Source: Candidatus Kapaibacterium sp. (GTDB lineage Bacteria; Bacteroidota; Ignavibacteria; Kapaibacteriales; Kapaibacteriaceae). Taken from it: DNA of 33,711 nt. Positions within the stretch are counted from its first letter, which is position 1. Every line of letters begins with the position of its first letter. The notes beneath the pieces were generated by a model. The model was not told the origin of the DNA. It made no database searches and saw nothing but the letters and a program-made list of their open reading frames with translations. Below are positions 8,520 to 15,995 of this stretch, one piece after another. The stretch lies in assembly GCA_025455735.1 (NCBI GenBank), contig JALOMA010000003.1:1-33711 (forward strand), in the 5' to 3' direction. The position numbers were made by a program, and so were the translations under genes.

Positions 8520-10119
8520 TGTTGGCCTCGAGTACGGTGATGACGTCGGCTCGGAGGCCACTCCGGGCATCACCCAGAGGCGTATTCCCCCAGCGATCAC
8601 GGGGATTCACATACGCTCCGCGAGCGATCAGAATATCGATGATGGCCGCATGCCCTTCACTCGCAGCAAGGTGCATGGCCGTGCGCCCGTCATAGTCGGC
8701 CATGTTGAGGTCAATCCCTCGGGCAATCAGATGCCGCATCTCGCGGACGTCGCCCGTTGCGGCAGCGTAGCACAGTGCCGTTACAGCTTGAGCGTGACTG
8801 TTGATGCGCTTTTGTCGCGGATCTACCTTGTTCGAGGTCCCGGACGCCAAGGAGTCAAACACGTGAAAGTTGAACGTCTCCACAAGGCGTTTGCAGAACT
8901 CGACACCCCGTACGGAATTACCAAGGTTGTCCAAAGCAGGCGACCAAATGCAAAGCCCAAGGACGTTGGGAACAACGACCATGAGACCGCCGCCGACACC
9001 ACTCTTTGCTGGAAGACCAACAAGAAAGGCAAACTCTCCACTAAAGTCATACATACCGCATGATGACATGAGCGACAAGCAGTTCTTCACCGTATTGCTA
9101 CCCAGTATTCGTTCACCGGTGAGCGGACAGATACCACCGTTGGCTAGGGTTGCGGCTACGATGGCCATCACGTCGGACGTGGTTTCTATCGAACAGCATT
9201 GGAAATAAAACTCGAGCGTGTCGATGAGGTTTGTGCCCTTGGGGAAGGCATTTTTCTCGCGCATGAAATAGCCGAGCGCGAAATTTCTGTCTGCAGTTTG
9301 CCGCTCGCTGAGATAGACAGCATTGTTGAATCCAACATGGCCACCACCACCGAGGCGGCGCCACATATCAACGACGCTGTCGAAACGGTCCGCCATGGCT
9401 TCTTCGGGCCGTATCATGGAACACATCATGATGGCGCCGGCGTTGATCATGGGATTGTGTGGTAATCCAACGGAATTCAAAGCAAGGCTGTTGAATCCAA
9501 TGCCGCTGGGTTCCCTACCAACATGCTTGTGAACGGTTTCTTCGCCGAACTGCTCGAGGGCGATGCAATAGTTGATGGGTTTACATACGCTTTGTATACA
9601 AAAGGGCGTTGTGGAATTGCCGAACGAAGTTCGCTGCCCGTCGATGGTGCAGGCAGAGACGGCGAAATTCTCCGGAGAGACGCGGCCTAGTTGCGGAATA
9701 TAATTGGCGACTTGTCCGCTGGTGTTCTTTTTGGTAGCAACAAACATGTCGCGCAGCGATGCCCTAAAAGCATCGAAGTCAGGAACAACAAGAGACCCCT
9801 GCAGGGCATCCTTAATGAGTGTGGATTTACTGTTCTGGACAAAGGAGGAAAACTGTTCGAAGCTTATGGAGAGATCCGCAACGTCGCGTACATTATCGAT
9901 GCCGAGGCGGGACATGTCGAGACGTGGGTCATCTACGAGGATACCAAGTGTCTCCAAGGCATCGATAAGGCGTTTTGCAGGCAGCAAGCCAGAACCGGTA
10001 GTATCGAGCGACGAAAAAAGTCTGAATTCTTCGTCGGGCAGGCCAGCCCCCTGGGGGCTGGCCTGCGATGGCAAAACGACGTCGGCGTTTTGCGACTTCT
10101 GTTTGGATGTTCGTGCCAT
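8506..10119 (-). CDS. glsA: glutaminase of animal kidney type with EF-hand-like N-terminus and ankyrin repeats
   Basis: Hydrolyses L-glutamine to L-glutamate and ammonia. The 537-residue product has three parts. Residues about 30-105 form an EF-hand-like helical region whose loop DTTGSGLLPAKR (39-50) lacks the final acidic ligand. The catalytic beta-lactamase-like fold spans about 115-420, with the SxxK pair S177/K180 (QSVCK), Y140 (NYIPQLG), EPSG at 203-206, NPMINAGAI at 222-230, Y305 (EFYFQCC), Y357 (CGMYDFSG) and SGVGGG at 373-378. Two to three ankyrin repeats (about 445-535) include DYDGRTAMHLAASEGH and DRWGNTPL. From memory of human GLS, similarity runs along the whole length, whereas common bacterial glutaminases (about 310 residues) have only the middle domain. 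It starts 2 bases after glnN and overlaps amt by 14 bases, so one transcript likely carries all three. The symbol follows bacterial usage. Confidence 0.95.
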   Translation of the reverse strand: MARTSKQKSQNADVVLPSQASPQGAGLPDEEFRLFSSLDTTGSGLLPAKRLIDALETLGILVDDPRLDMSRLGIDNVRDVADLSISFEQFSSFVQNSKSTLIKDALQGSLVVPDFDAFRASLRDMFVATKKNTSGQVANYIPQLGRVSPENFAVSACTIDGQRTSFGNSTTPFCIQSVCKPINYCIALEQFGEETVHKHVGREPSGIGFNSLALNSVGLPHNPMINAGAIMMCSMIRPEEAMADRFDSVVDMWRRLGGGGHVGFNNAVYLSERQTADRNFALGYFMREKNAFPKGTNLIDTLEFYFQCCSIETTSDVMAIVAATLANGGICPLTGERILGSNTVKNCLSLMSSCGMYDFSGEFAFLVGLPAKSGVGGGLMVVVPNVLGLCIWSPALDNLGNSVRGVEFCKRLVETFNFHVFDSLASGTSNKVDPRQKRINSHAQAVTALCYAAATGDVREMRHLIARGIDLNMADYDGRTAMHLAASEGHAAIIDILIARGAYVNPRDRWGNTPLGDARSGLRADVITVLEANNAIV

Positions 10120-10121
10120 GG

Positions 10122-12317
10122 TTATCGGATGAACAGGAGTTCGCGGTACTTGGGCAACTTCCAGAGGTTGTCGTCGACCAAACGCTCAAGATGGTCGGCC
10201 TCCAACCTGATGGCATCCAGATATGGTTTGATCCTGGCTGAGTACTGTGCGGCTTCTTCTTCCAGGGACGTCAGATGATGAACGGCGTCGAGCTCCTTGG
10301 AGAGGTCTTCAAGGAGTTCGCGCGTGCGCTCTACGTGGCTGATAACGAGTTCCGTTTCTGCCTTGACCTTGTCGGCAGCCTTGGTAAGGCCCATGCGGTG
10401 CAAGCCGTCGTAGTTGTCCGATAGCTTCCGGACATAATCGAACGCAGCGGGCAGGATATGCGTGCGAACCATTTCTTCGCAGACGCGCACTTCGATGTCC
10501 ATCTTTTTGACATACTGCTCCAATTGCACGTTGTATCGGGCCGTAAGTTCGGCGTCATTCATAATGCCATTGGAAGAGAATATCGTTCGAGCTTGATTGG
10601 AGATTAGTGCCTTGAGAGCATCGGGAGTGGAGACGGCATTCTTGAGACCACGCTTGCGTGCTTCTTCTGCCCATTCAGCGCTATTTCCGTCACCGTTGAA
10701 GATAATCCGCTCGCTGTCGGCAATGTAACCTTGAAGTACTGCGATGAGGGCATCATGCTGATCCTCACCCTGGCCAATACGCACATCAACGTCGCGTTTG
10801 AAATCGGCCAGCTGTTGCGCCACCATGGTGTTCAGGATGGTGAGCGCTTGAGCGTTGTTCTGTGAAGATCCCACGGCACGGAACTCGAATTTGTTGCCCG
10901 TAAAGGGGAACGGCGACGTACGATTGCGATCCGTGGCGTCCTTTTCAGCTTCAGGGATGCGCGGTACGCCAAGGTCAATAATGTCGCGACCTAGAGACGA
11001 CGATGCCGCAAGGCCAACGGACTTGAACGTGGACAAGACTGTTTCCAATTGCGACCCCGTGAAGACGGAGATGATGGCAGGCGGCGCTTCGTTGGCACCC
11101 AGGCGATGCTCGTTTCCAAGAGTTGCAACGCCGGCACGCAGCATGTCGCCATATTCGTTGACAGCCTTGATGACATTGATGAAGAATGTCAGGAAGTACA
11201 GGTTCGATCCGGGATTTTCCCCGGGGCTCAACAGGTTTTTGCCCCGATCCGTGGCGATGGACCAATTGTTATGCTTCCCGGATCCATTTACTCCTGCAAA
11301 CGGCTTCTCGTGGAACAGCACGGCAAGGCCGTGGCGCGCTGCTACCCTCGACATGACGTCCATCAACAACAAGTTGTGATCATTCGCCATGTTGAGTTCT
11401 TCGAACATGGGAGCACATTCGTACTGGCCGGGAGCAACTTCGTTGTGACGAGTGCGCAGGGGTATTCCCAACCGATAGGACTCCTTTTCGAAGTCGGCCA
11501 TGAAGGTTTGGATACGCTCGGGAATGGATGCGAAGTAGTGGTCCTCGAGCTGCTGATTGCGCGCAGGCTTGCCTCCAAAGAGAGTTCTTCCCGTTATCAT
11601 CAAGTCAGGACGTGCCTTATACAAACCAGCGTCCACGATAAAGTATTCCTGTTCCCAGCCGAGCGTGGCGATAACGTTGTTGACGGAGCTGTCAAAGTAG
11701 TGACATACGGCCGTTGCGGCACGGTTGAGAACTTCGCAGCTCTTGAGCAGGGGCGTCTTGAAGTCGAGGGATTCGCCAGTATACGAGATGTACACTGCGG
11801 GAATGTACAGGGTCTTCGAATTCTCCGTCTCCATGATGAAGGCATAACTGCTGGGATCCCACACGGTGTATCCCCGTGCCTTGTCCGTACTCCGAAGTCC
11901 TCCATGTGGGAACGATGATGCGTCGGGCTCCAGCTGGATCAATTCCGCTGCCGAAAGATTCTCCATCCCTTGAACGGTGATATCCAATGATGGCTTGAAG
12001 AACGAGTCGTGTTTTTCTGCCGTACTGCCCGTTAGTGGTTGGAACCAATGGGTATAGTGTGTTGCGCCCAGGTCCGTGGCCCACTTTTTGAGGCCCTTTG
12101 CGACGTTCTCGGCCGTTTCAACGTCAATGCGTGCATTCCGTTGAATGGCGTCTGCCATCTTTTGGTAGACTCCTTCGGCAAGATATTCCTTCATGGCGAT
12201 CAGGTTGAACACCTTCTCGCCAAAAATCGACGACAACTTTTGGTTGCCATTCTTTGCAGTGCGTTCTACGGGCACCGACGACAGTGTTCGGAGCGCATCA
12301 TAGCGGATTTCTGACAT
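10122..12317 (-). CDS. glnN: glutamine synthetase type III
   Basis: Makes glutamine from glutamate, ammonia and ATP in the cytoplasm. The 731-residue length and sequence fit GSIII, the large form found in Bacteroidota and cyanobacteria, rather than the 450-residue GSI. Signatures are FGEKVFNLIAMKEYL near the start, THYTHWFQPLTGSTAEKHD (86-104), EPDASSFP (130-137), GWEQEYF, TRHNEVAPGQYE, GVNGSGKHNNWS (342-353), LGANEAPPAI, DRNRTSPF and the C-terminal LPKYRELLF. The frame is open to an ATG at 12368, which has a GAGGA just upstream. I prefer the ATG at 12317 because known GSIII proteins begin at the matching MSEIR-like position. It heads the tight glnN-glsA-amt group. The 241-base upstream gap holds repeated sequence that may be regulatory. 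Confidence 0.96.
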   Translation of the reverse strand: MSEIRYDALRTLSSVPVERTAKNGNQKLSSIFGEKVFNLIAMKEYLAEGVYQKMADAIQRNARIDVETAENVAKGLKKWATDLGATHYTHWFQPLTGSTAEKHDSFFKPSLDITVQGMENLSAAELIQLEPDASSFPHGGLRSTDKARGYTVWDPSSYAFIMETENSKTLYIPAVYISYTGESLDFKTPLLKSCEVLNRAATAVCHYFDSSVNNVIATLGWEQEYFIVDAGLYKARPDLMITGRTLFGGKPARNQQLEDHYFASIPERIQTFMADFEKESYRLGIPLRTRHNEVAPGQYECAPMFEELNMANDHNLLLMDVMSRVAARHGLAVLFHEKPFAGVNGSGKHNNWSIATDRGKNLLSPGENPGSNLYFLTFFINVIKAVNEYGDMLRAGVATLGNEHRLGANEAPPAIISVFTGSQLETVLSTFKSVGLAASSSLGRDIIDLGVPRIPEAEKDATDRNRTSPFPFTGNKFEFRAVGSSQNNAQALTILNTMVAQQLADFKRDVDVRIGQGEDQHDALIAVLQGYIADSERIIFNGDGNSAEWAEEARKRGLKNAVSTPDALKALISNQARTIFSSNGIMNDAELTARYNVQLEQYVKKMDIEVRVCEEMVRTHILPAAFDYVRKLSDNYDGLHRMGLTKAADKVKAETELVISHVERTRELLEDLSKELDAVHHLTSLEEEAAQYSARIKPYLDAIRLEADHLERLVDDNLWKLPKYRELLFIR

Positions 12318-12400
12318 ATCCCATTCCCAAGACGAGTGATACATTACACAGCGGTCGGCTGCGAACATATTTCCTCGAGCAAGGCTGTAAAAGCCTCATT

Positions 12401-12440
12401 ATGGGTATTTCCGAGCCCTCACCTGCAATGGGTATTTTCC
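12401..12440. promoter_or_regulatory. pair of direct repeats upstream of glnN
   Basis: ATGGGTATTTCC (12401-12412) recurs as ATGGGTATTTTCC (12428-12440), 27 bases start to start, 84-123 bases upstream of the glnN ATG. Such spaced direct repeats in an intergenic gap are typical of regulator binding sites. The regulator is unknown; the NarL-type protein encoded next door is one candidate, though these repeats do not look like the NarL heptamer. Confidence 0.35.
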
Positions 12441-12504
12441 TCATGAAAAGAGGGTAGACAATCGTAACCGTGGAGGCTCCTCATGATCGTTTCGGATGCA
12501 TCTT

Positions 12505-12522
12505 CTACCCAATGTTGGGTAG
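12505..12522. promoter_or_regulatory. perfect dyad in the glnN upstream region
   Basis: CTACCCAA (12505-12512) and TTGGGTAG (12515-12522) form a perfect 8+8 inverted repeat with a 2-base centre, 188-205 bases before the glnN start and 37 bases after the response regulator stop. No T tract follows in either direction, so an operator for a dimeric regulator is more likely than a terminator. It shares GGGTA with the direct repeats nearer glnN and with GGGTAG near 12453. Confidence 0.35.
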
Positions 12523-12558
12523 CCAAGGTAGTAGCTACAGAAATTCTGCCTGGTACCC

Positions 12559-13227
12559 TTATTGTACCAACCCTTCCGTTATGGCATATCGAACCAGGGC
12601 AGCGGCGTTGCCAACATTCAATTTTTGCATGATGTTCTTTCGATGCGTGCTCACGGTCTGTGGGCTGAGATGTAAGTGCCTGGCAATATCAACAGTGTTG
12701 AGTCCCTTGGCAATCAAGGTAAGGACGTCCGTTTCCCGCTTCGTGAGCGCACCCTGCGTGCGTGGCTTCAGACCTACGGACTCACCGAGTATAGCCGCCG
12801 TGACGTCCTGAGCAAAATATCGCCCCCCAAGTCGAACCGTTTCGATTGCCTTCAGGACTTCGGCCGAGGACGTGTTCTTCAGCAGATAGCCGTGAACGCC
12901 GAGCCTATAGCTTCTCTCGATGAAGGTACGTTCACTATACATGCTGACGATGATGATCTTGACGTCCGGATGGCGACTACGTATCGTCTCCGCTGTTTTG
13001 ATTCCATCGTCACCAGGCATATGGATATCCAGCAGGACGATATCAACGTAGTAGGAATGGAGCTTGCGTAGGACTTCTGCTCCGTCCTTGGCCGTAGCAA
13101 CAATGGTAACCCAAGGTGTTTCGCCCAACATACGCTCCATTCCTTCCAGGAAGAGCGTGTGGTCGTCAGCAATCAATATCCGGACGTTTGTCCTCTGTGG
13201 TTGCAGGTGTGCTCCGTGTTCGGTCAT
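12559..13227 (-). CDS. NarL/FixJ-type response regulator with LuxR HTH
   Basis: The 222-residue cytoplasmic transcription regulator has a receiver domain (about 15-130) with the acidic pair D21/D22, phospho-acceptor D67 (VDIVLLDIHMPG) and K117 (GYLLKN). A LuxR-type helix-turn-helix follows (about 158-220, LTKRETDVLTLIAKGL then HLHLSPQTVSTHRKNIMQKL). The ATG at 13227 overlaps the sensor kinase gene by 62 bases. No later in-frame ATG or GTG precedes the receiver, so this long overlap seems real, and it adds about 10 residues before the usual start of the fold. It is the natural partner of the upstream kinase. Genes for glutamine synthesis, glutamine hydrolysis and ammonium uptake follow it, so they are candidate targets, by context only. 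Confidence 0.95.
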   Translation of the reverse strand: MTEHGAHLQPQRTNVRILIADDHTLFLEGMERMLGETPWVTIVATAKDGAEVLRKLHSYYVDIVLLDIHMPGDDGIKTAETIRSRHPDVKIIIVSMYSERTFIERSYRLGVHGYLLKNTSSAEVLKAIETVRLGGRYFAQDVTAAILGESVGLKPRTQGALTKRETDVLTLIAKGLNTVDIARHLHLSPQTVSTHRKNIMQKLNVGNAAALVRYAITEGLVQ

Positions 13228-14890
13228 CGTGCCGTCTTTCGCTGATGGGTACTACGATGGAAACATAGGTTCCCCGATTGGGGACACTATCAACGTGCAG
13301 AGTACCGTGCAGGGCAATCGCTCGTGTTTGAACGCCTATAAGGCCTCGTCCTTGTATTGTGGTTGCCGGTTCATTGAACCCACGCCCATTGTCCTCTACT
13401 TGCAGTTCCAGAAGGCCATCGCGTTCCAGCAGCTGAATGGTGACTTCCGTAGCCTGAGCATGCCGAATCACGTTCGTTATCAGCTCCTGGTAAATCCGGA
13501 AGAGACCCTTCTCTACTGTTTCGGGGTACCGTCCGTTGCGCGTATGGAGATGGACGTGAATTGCAAGCGATCCCGGTGAGACGAACTGTGACGCGTCGGT
13601 GCGGATGGCCTCTGGAAGGCCAAAGCGCCGGAGGGTAGCCGGAGCGATGTTTGTCGCTATCTCGCGAACGGTTTCCGTCAGGTCATCGATTTCGCCTAAT
13701 ATGGAGGTCGTATCGTCGTTATCCCGAAGGCATTCCAAGCGGCTGGCGTTCAGCTTCAGGGCCGCCAACCGCTGGCCCAAACCATCATGGAGATCGTCGG
13801 CAAGCCGTTCACGTTCGGCTTCCTGCGCTTCAAGAGCTGCTTGTATCAACCGTCGTTGCATGTGCTGCTCATGGACGTCGCGCTCGTGACGTTCCGTGAC
13901 GTCGCGTACGATCATGACGACGTCCTTACGGCGATCCAACGGATAGTCGAGCACCGTAGTGACTCCCTCGAACCACCGTGTTCGCGTTGGCAGTTCAAGA
14001 GCATAATGGATTTCTTGCGATGTTCCCGTAGACAGCGTTTCGGCAAGTGCAGTCATGAAGAGGCCCACCTGGTGCTCCGGGAATACCTCGGATATGGTCT
14101 TGCCAATGAGTTGTCGCCGGTCTTGGACGAGGAGGTCTTCACGATACGTGAAAATGTCCTTGTACCGCCCATCGGCATCAAACACAAAGGTGATGTCAGG
14201 AATGATGCGAACAATTTGGCGCAAGTTCGCCGCTGCTGCTGCCGCATTTTCTCGCGATACTTCAAGTTCCCGATACAGTGCTTGGTGACGCTGCAACGCG
14301 GGCCGCATGATGACCATGAATTCAAGGATTACTACGAGCACCAACACGAGCAGCGTTACGGCTATTGTTCGTTCAGCCCGTGTGCGCTTTTCTTGTGAGA
14401 CTTGCTGTACGCCGAAGGTAATGCGGTCCATGCCTTCAAGCACACGGGCCGATGCCTTGATCACCTGTACGGGGTCAACCTTTTTGCCAAGGCCTACCAT
14501 CCGCGCGCTGGCAATGAGCGAATCGATGGACTCCTGGACTGGCCCTGTTAAAACGGTCATTAAGTGACCGTCCATATAGAGGCTGTCCCTGCGTAGTCCC
14601 TTACAAACCTCCATGTGCCCATCGCGAAACTCGTCCATTCGCCTGGAGAGGTTCCATGGAACAGCGTTCGGCAGCGCGTGGGAAGCTACGATGGCCAGGG
14701 CAATGTTCTGTGACAGCATCCGCTGCCGTCCAGCAACGTTGATGAGCCGTGCGTCGTCCCGCATTTCTTCCAAGGCAGAGTCTATCACCATGAATGCAAC
14801 CAGAACGCAAACGATGGTGACGATAACACTGATCCCGTTCGCCAAAGACAACCGATAGGCCTGTTCGGTGCGAGGATCGCGTTGCGTCAT
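13166..14890 (-). CDS. PilJ/NarX-type sensor histidine kinase with PAS domain
   Basis: The 574-residue inner-membrane kinase starts with a transmembrane helix (about 19-36), followed by an extracytoplasmic region with the PilJ/NarX-like sensor motif DARLINVAGRQRMLSQN (46-62). A second helix lies at about 175-195. Inside the cell come a helical linker (200-222), a PAS domain (about 223-335), a HisKA_3 dimerisation domain with phospho-accepting H368 (RLADDLHDGLGQ) and a HATPase domain with N (ELITNVIRHAQ) and G boxes (DNGRGF, GRGLIGVQTR). NarX and NarQ, which share this layout, sense nitrate and nitrite; the ligand here is not visible in the sequence. The stop lies inside the response regulator gene. 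The divergent 133-base gap to the aldo/keto reductase gene must hold promoters for both. TAACTTG lies 5 bases before the ATG. Confidence 0.93.
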   Translation of the reverse strand: MTQRDPRTEQAYRLSLANGISVIVTIVCVLVAFMVIDSALEEMRDDARLINVAGRQRMLSQNIALAIVASHALPNAVPWNLSRRMDEFRDGHMEVCKGLRRDSLYMDGHLMTVLTGPVQESIDSLIASARMVGLGKKVDPVQVIKASARVLEGMDRITFGVQQVSQEKRTRAERTIAVTLLVLVLVVILEFMVIMRPALQRHQALYRELEVSRENAAAAAANLRQIVRIIPDITFVFDADGRYKDIFTYREDLLVQDRRQLIGKTISEVFPEHQVGLFMTALAETLSTGTSQEIHYALELPTRTRWFEGVTTVLDYPLDRRKDVVMIVRDVTERHERDVHEQHMQRRLIQAALEAQEAERERLADDLHDGLGQRLAALKLNASRLECLRDNDDTTSILGEIDDLTETVREIATNIAPATLRRFGLPEAIRTDASQFVSPGSLAIHVHLHTRNGRYPETVEKGLFRIYQELITNVIRHAQATEVTIQLLERDGLLELQVEDNGRGFNEPATTIQGRGLIGVQTRAIALHGTLHVDSVPNRGTYVSIVVPISERRHDDRTRSTPATTEDKRPDIDC

Positions 14891-14895
14891 GAAGA

Positions 14896-14902
14896 CAAGT
14901 TA
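14896..14902 (-). promoter_or_regulatory. TAnnTTG promoter-like element before the sensor kinase gene
   Basis: TAACTTG on the minus strand fits the core of the TAnnTTTG -7 element. It sits 5 bases upstream of the kinase ATG at 14890. A transcript from it would have almost no leader. No clear -33 element is seen. Confidence 0.3.
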
Positions 14903-15023
14903 GGAATCTTCACTCCAGGCTACGGCGTAAAAAACACGTCATACGGATCGTCTCAATTTGCGGTGTCATGTTCACCAAAACATCCGTAACATCGCCCGGT
15001 TTTTGTGTTCTCCTTACATCGCC

Positions 15024-15995
15024 ATGAACTATACAACACTTGGCCGCTGCGCCGTCAAGGTTTCGCGCCTGTGCCTTGGTACCATGAACTTTGGTCCAAC
15101 AACATCCGAAGCCGACTCTTTCGCCATCATGGACCGCGCCTTGGACCTGGGCATCAACTTCTTCGATACTGCAAATGTCTATGGTTATGACAAGGGGCGA
15201 GGCCTCACCGAAGAGATCATTGGCAGGTGGATGAGGCAAGGCGGTGGGCGTCGCGACCGGATCGTCTTGGCAACGAAGGTGTACAGTCCAATGAGTGGAG
15301 CGGTCAATGAAGGAGGGCTCTCGGCCTACCACATTCGTAAGGCATGCGAGGCATCATTGCGGCGTTTACAAACCGATCATATCGATCTTTATCAAATGCA
15401 CCATGTGGATCGCACGGCCCCTTTCGAAGAGATTTGGATGGCGATGGACAGGCTCGTTCAAGAAGGGAAGATCACCTATGTAGGATCGAGCAATTTTGCC
15501 GGGTGGCAGATTGCCCAGGCAAATGAGTCCGCCCGCAGCCGTCACCTTCTCGGATTGGTCAGCGAACAGAGCGTCTACAGTCTACGTAACCGCACGATCG
15601 AGCTGGAGGTGATTCCTGCTGCCAGAGCCTACGGTATGGCGGTACTGCCGTGGAGCCCGCTAGGCGGTGGGATGCTGAGTGGCATATTCAGCACCGAGAG
15701 CACTGGCCGCCGCACACGGCCGCAACTCTTGGCATCGGCAGAGCGATTGCGCCCATCGATTGAACGGTATGAAGAACTGTGCCGGCGTATCGGTCGTGAC
15801 TATTCCGACGTAGCCTTGGCCTGGGTTATGGCCAATGCTGATGTGACGTCGGCAATCATTGGCCCAAGGACGATGGATCAGTTGGAAGCGAATGTGCGAG
15901 CAATGGAGATAACGCTGGATGCTGAAGTACGTGCCGAACTGGACGCCATTTGGCCTGGTCCCGGAGGCGAAGCGCCAGAAGCGTATGCTTGGTAG
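15024..15995 (+). CDS. aldo/keto reductase
   Basis: NAD(P)H-dependent oxidoreductase of the (beta/alpha)8 barrel family. The 323-residue product shows the catalytic tetrad D48 (FFDTANVYG), Y53, K85 (VLATKVY) and H126 (DLYQMHHVD). The cofactor-binding C-terminal half includes VGSSNFAGWQ, VLPWSPLGGGMLSG and the late segment AIIGPRTMDQLEANV. Length is typical. The frame is open upstream to 14958, but the ATG at 15024 (MNYTTLGRC) is the normal start of this fold. It is a single gene, divergent from the sensor kinase, and its TAG stop abuts the stop of the next gene on the other strand. The physiological substrate cannot be deduced. Confidence 0.94.
   Translation: MNYTTLGRCAVKVSRLCLGTMNFGPTTSEADSFAIMDRALDLGINFFDTANVYGYDKGRGLTEEIIGRWMRQGGGRRDRIVLATKVYSPMSGAVNEGGLSAYHIRKACEASLRRLQTDHIDLYQMHHVDRTAPFEEIWMAMDRLVQEGKITYVGSSNFAGWQIAQANESARSRHLLGLVSEQSVYSLRNRTIELEVIPAARAYGMAVLPWSPLGGGMLSGIFSTESTGRRTRPQLLASAERLRPSIERYEELCRRIGRDYSDVALAWVMANADVTSAIIGPRTMDQLEANVRAMEITLDAEVRAELDAIWPGPGGEAPEAYAW

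Noticed and set aside
12318-12558. Sigma-54 promoter (GG-N10-GC) for glnN
   Set aside because: I found no copy with correct spacing and flanks in the gap.
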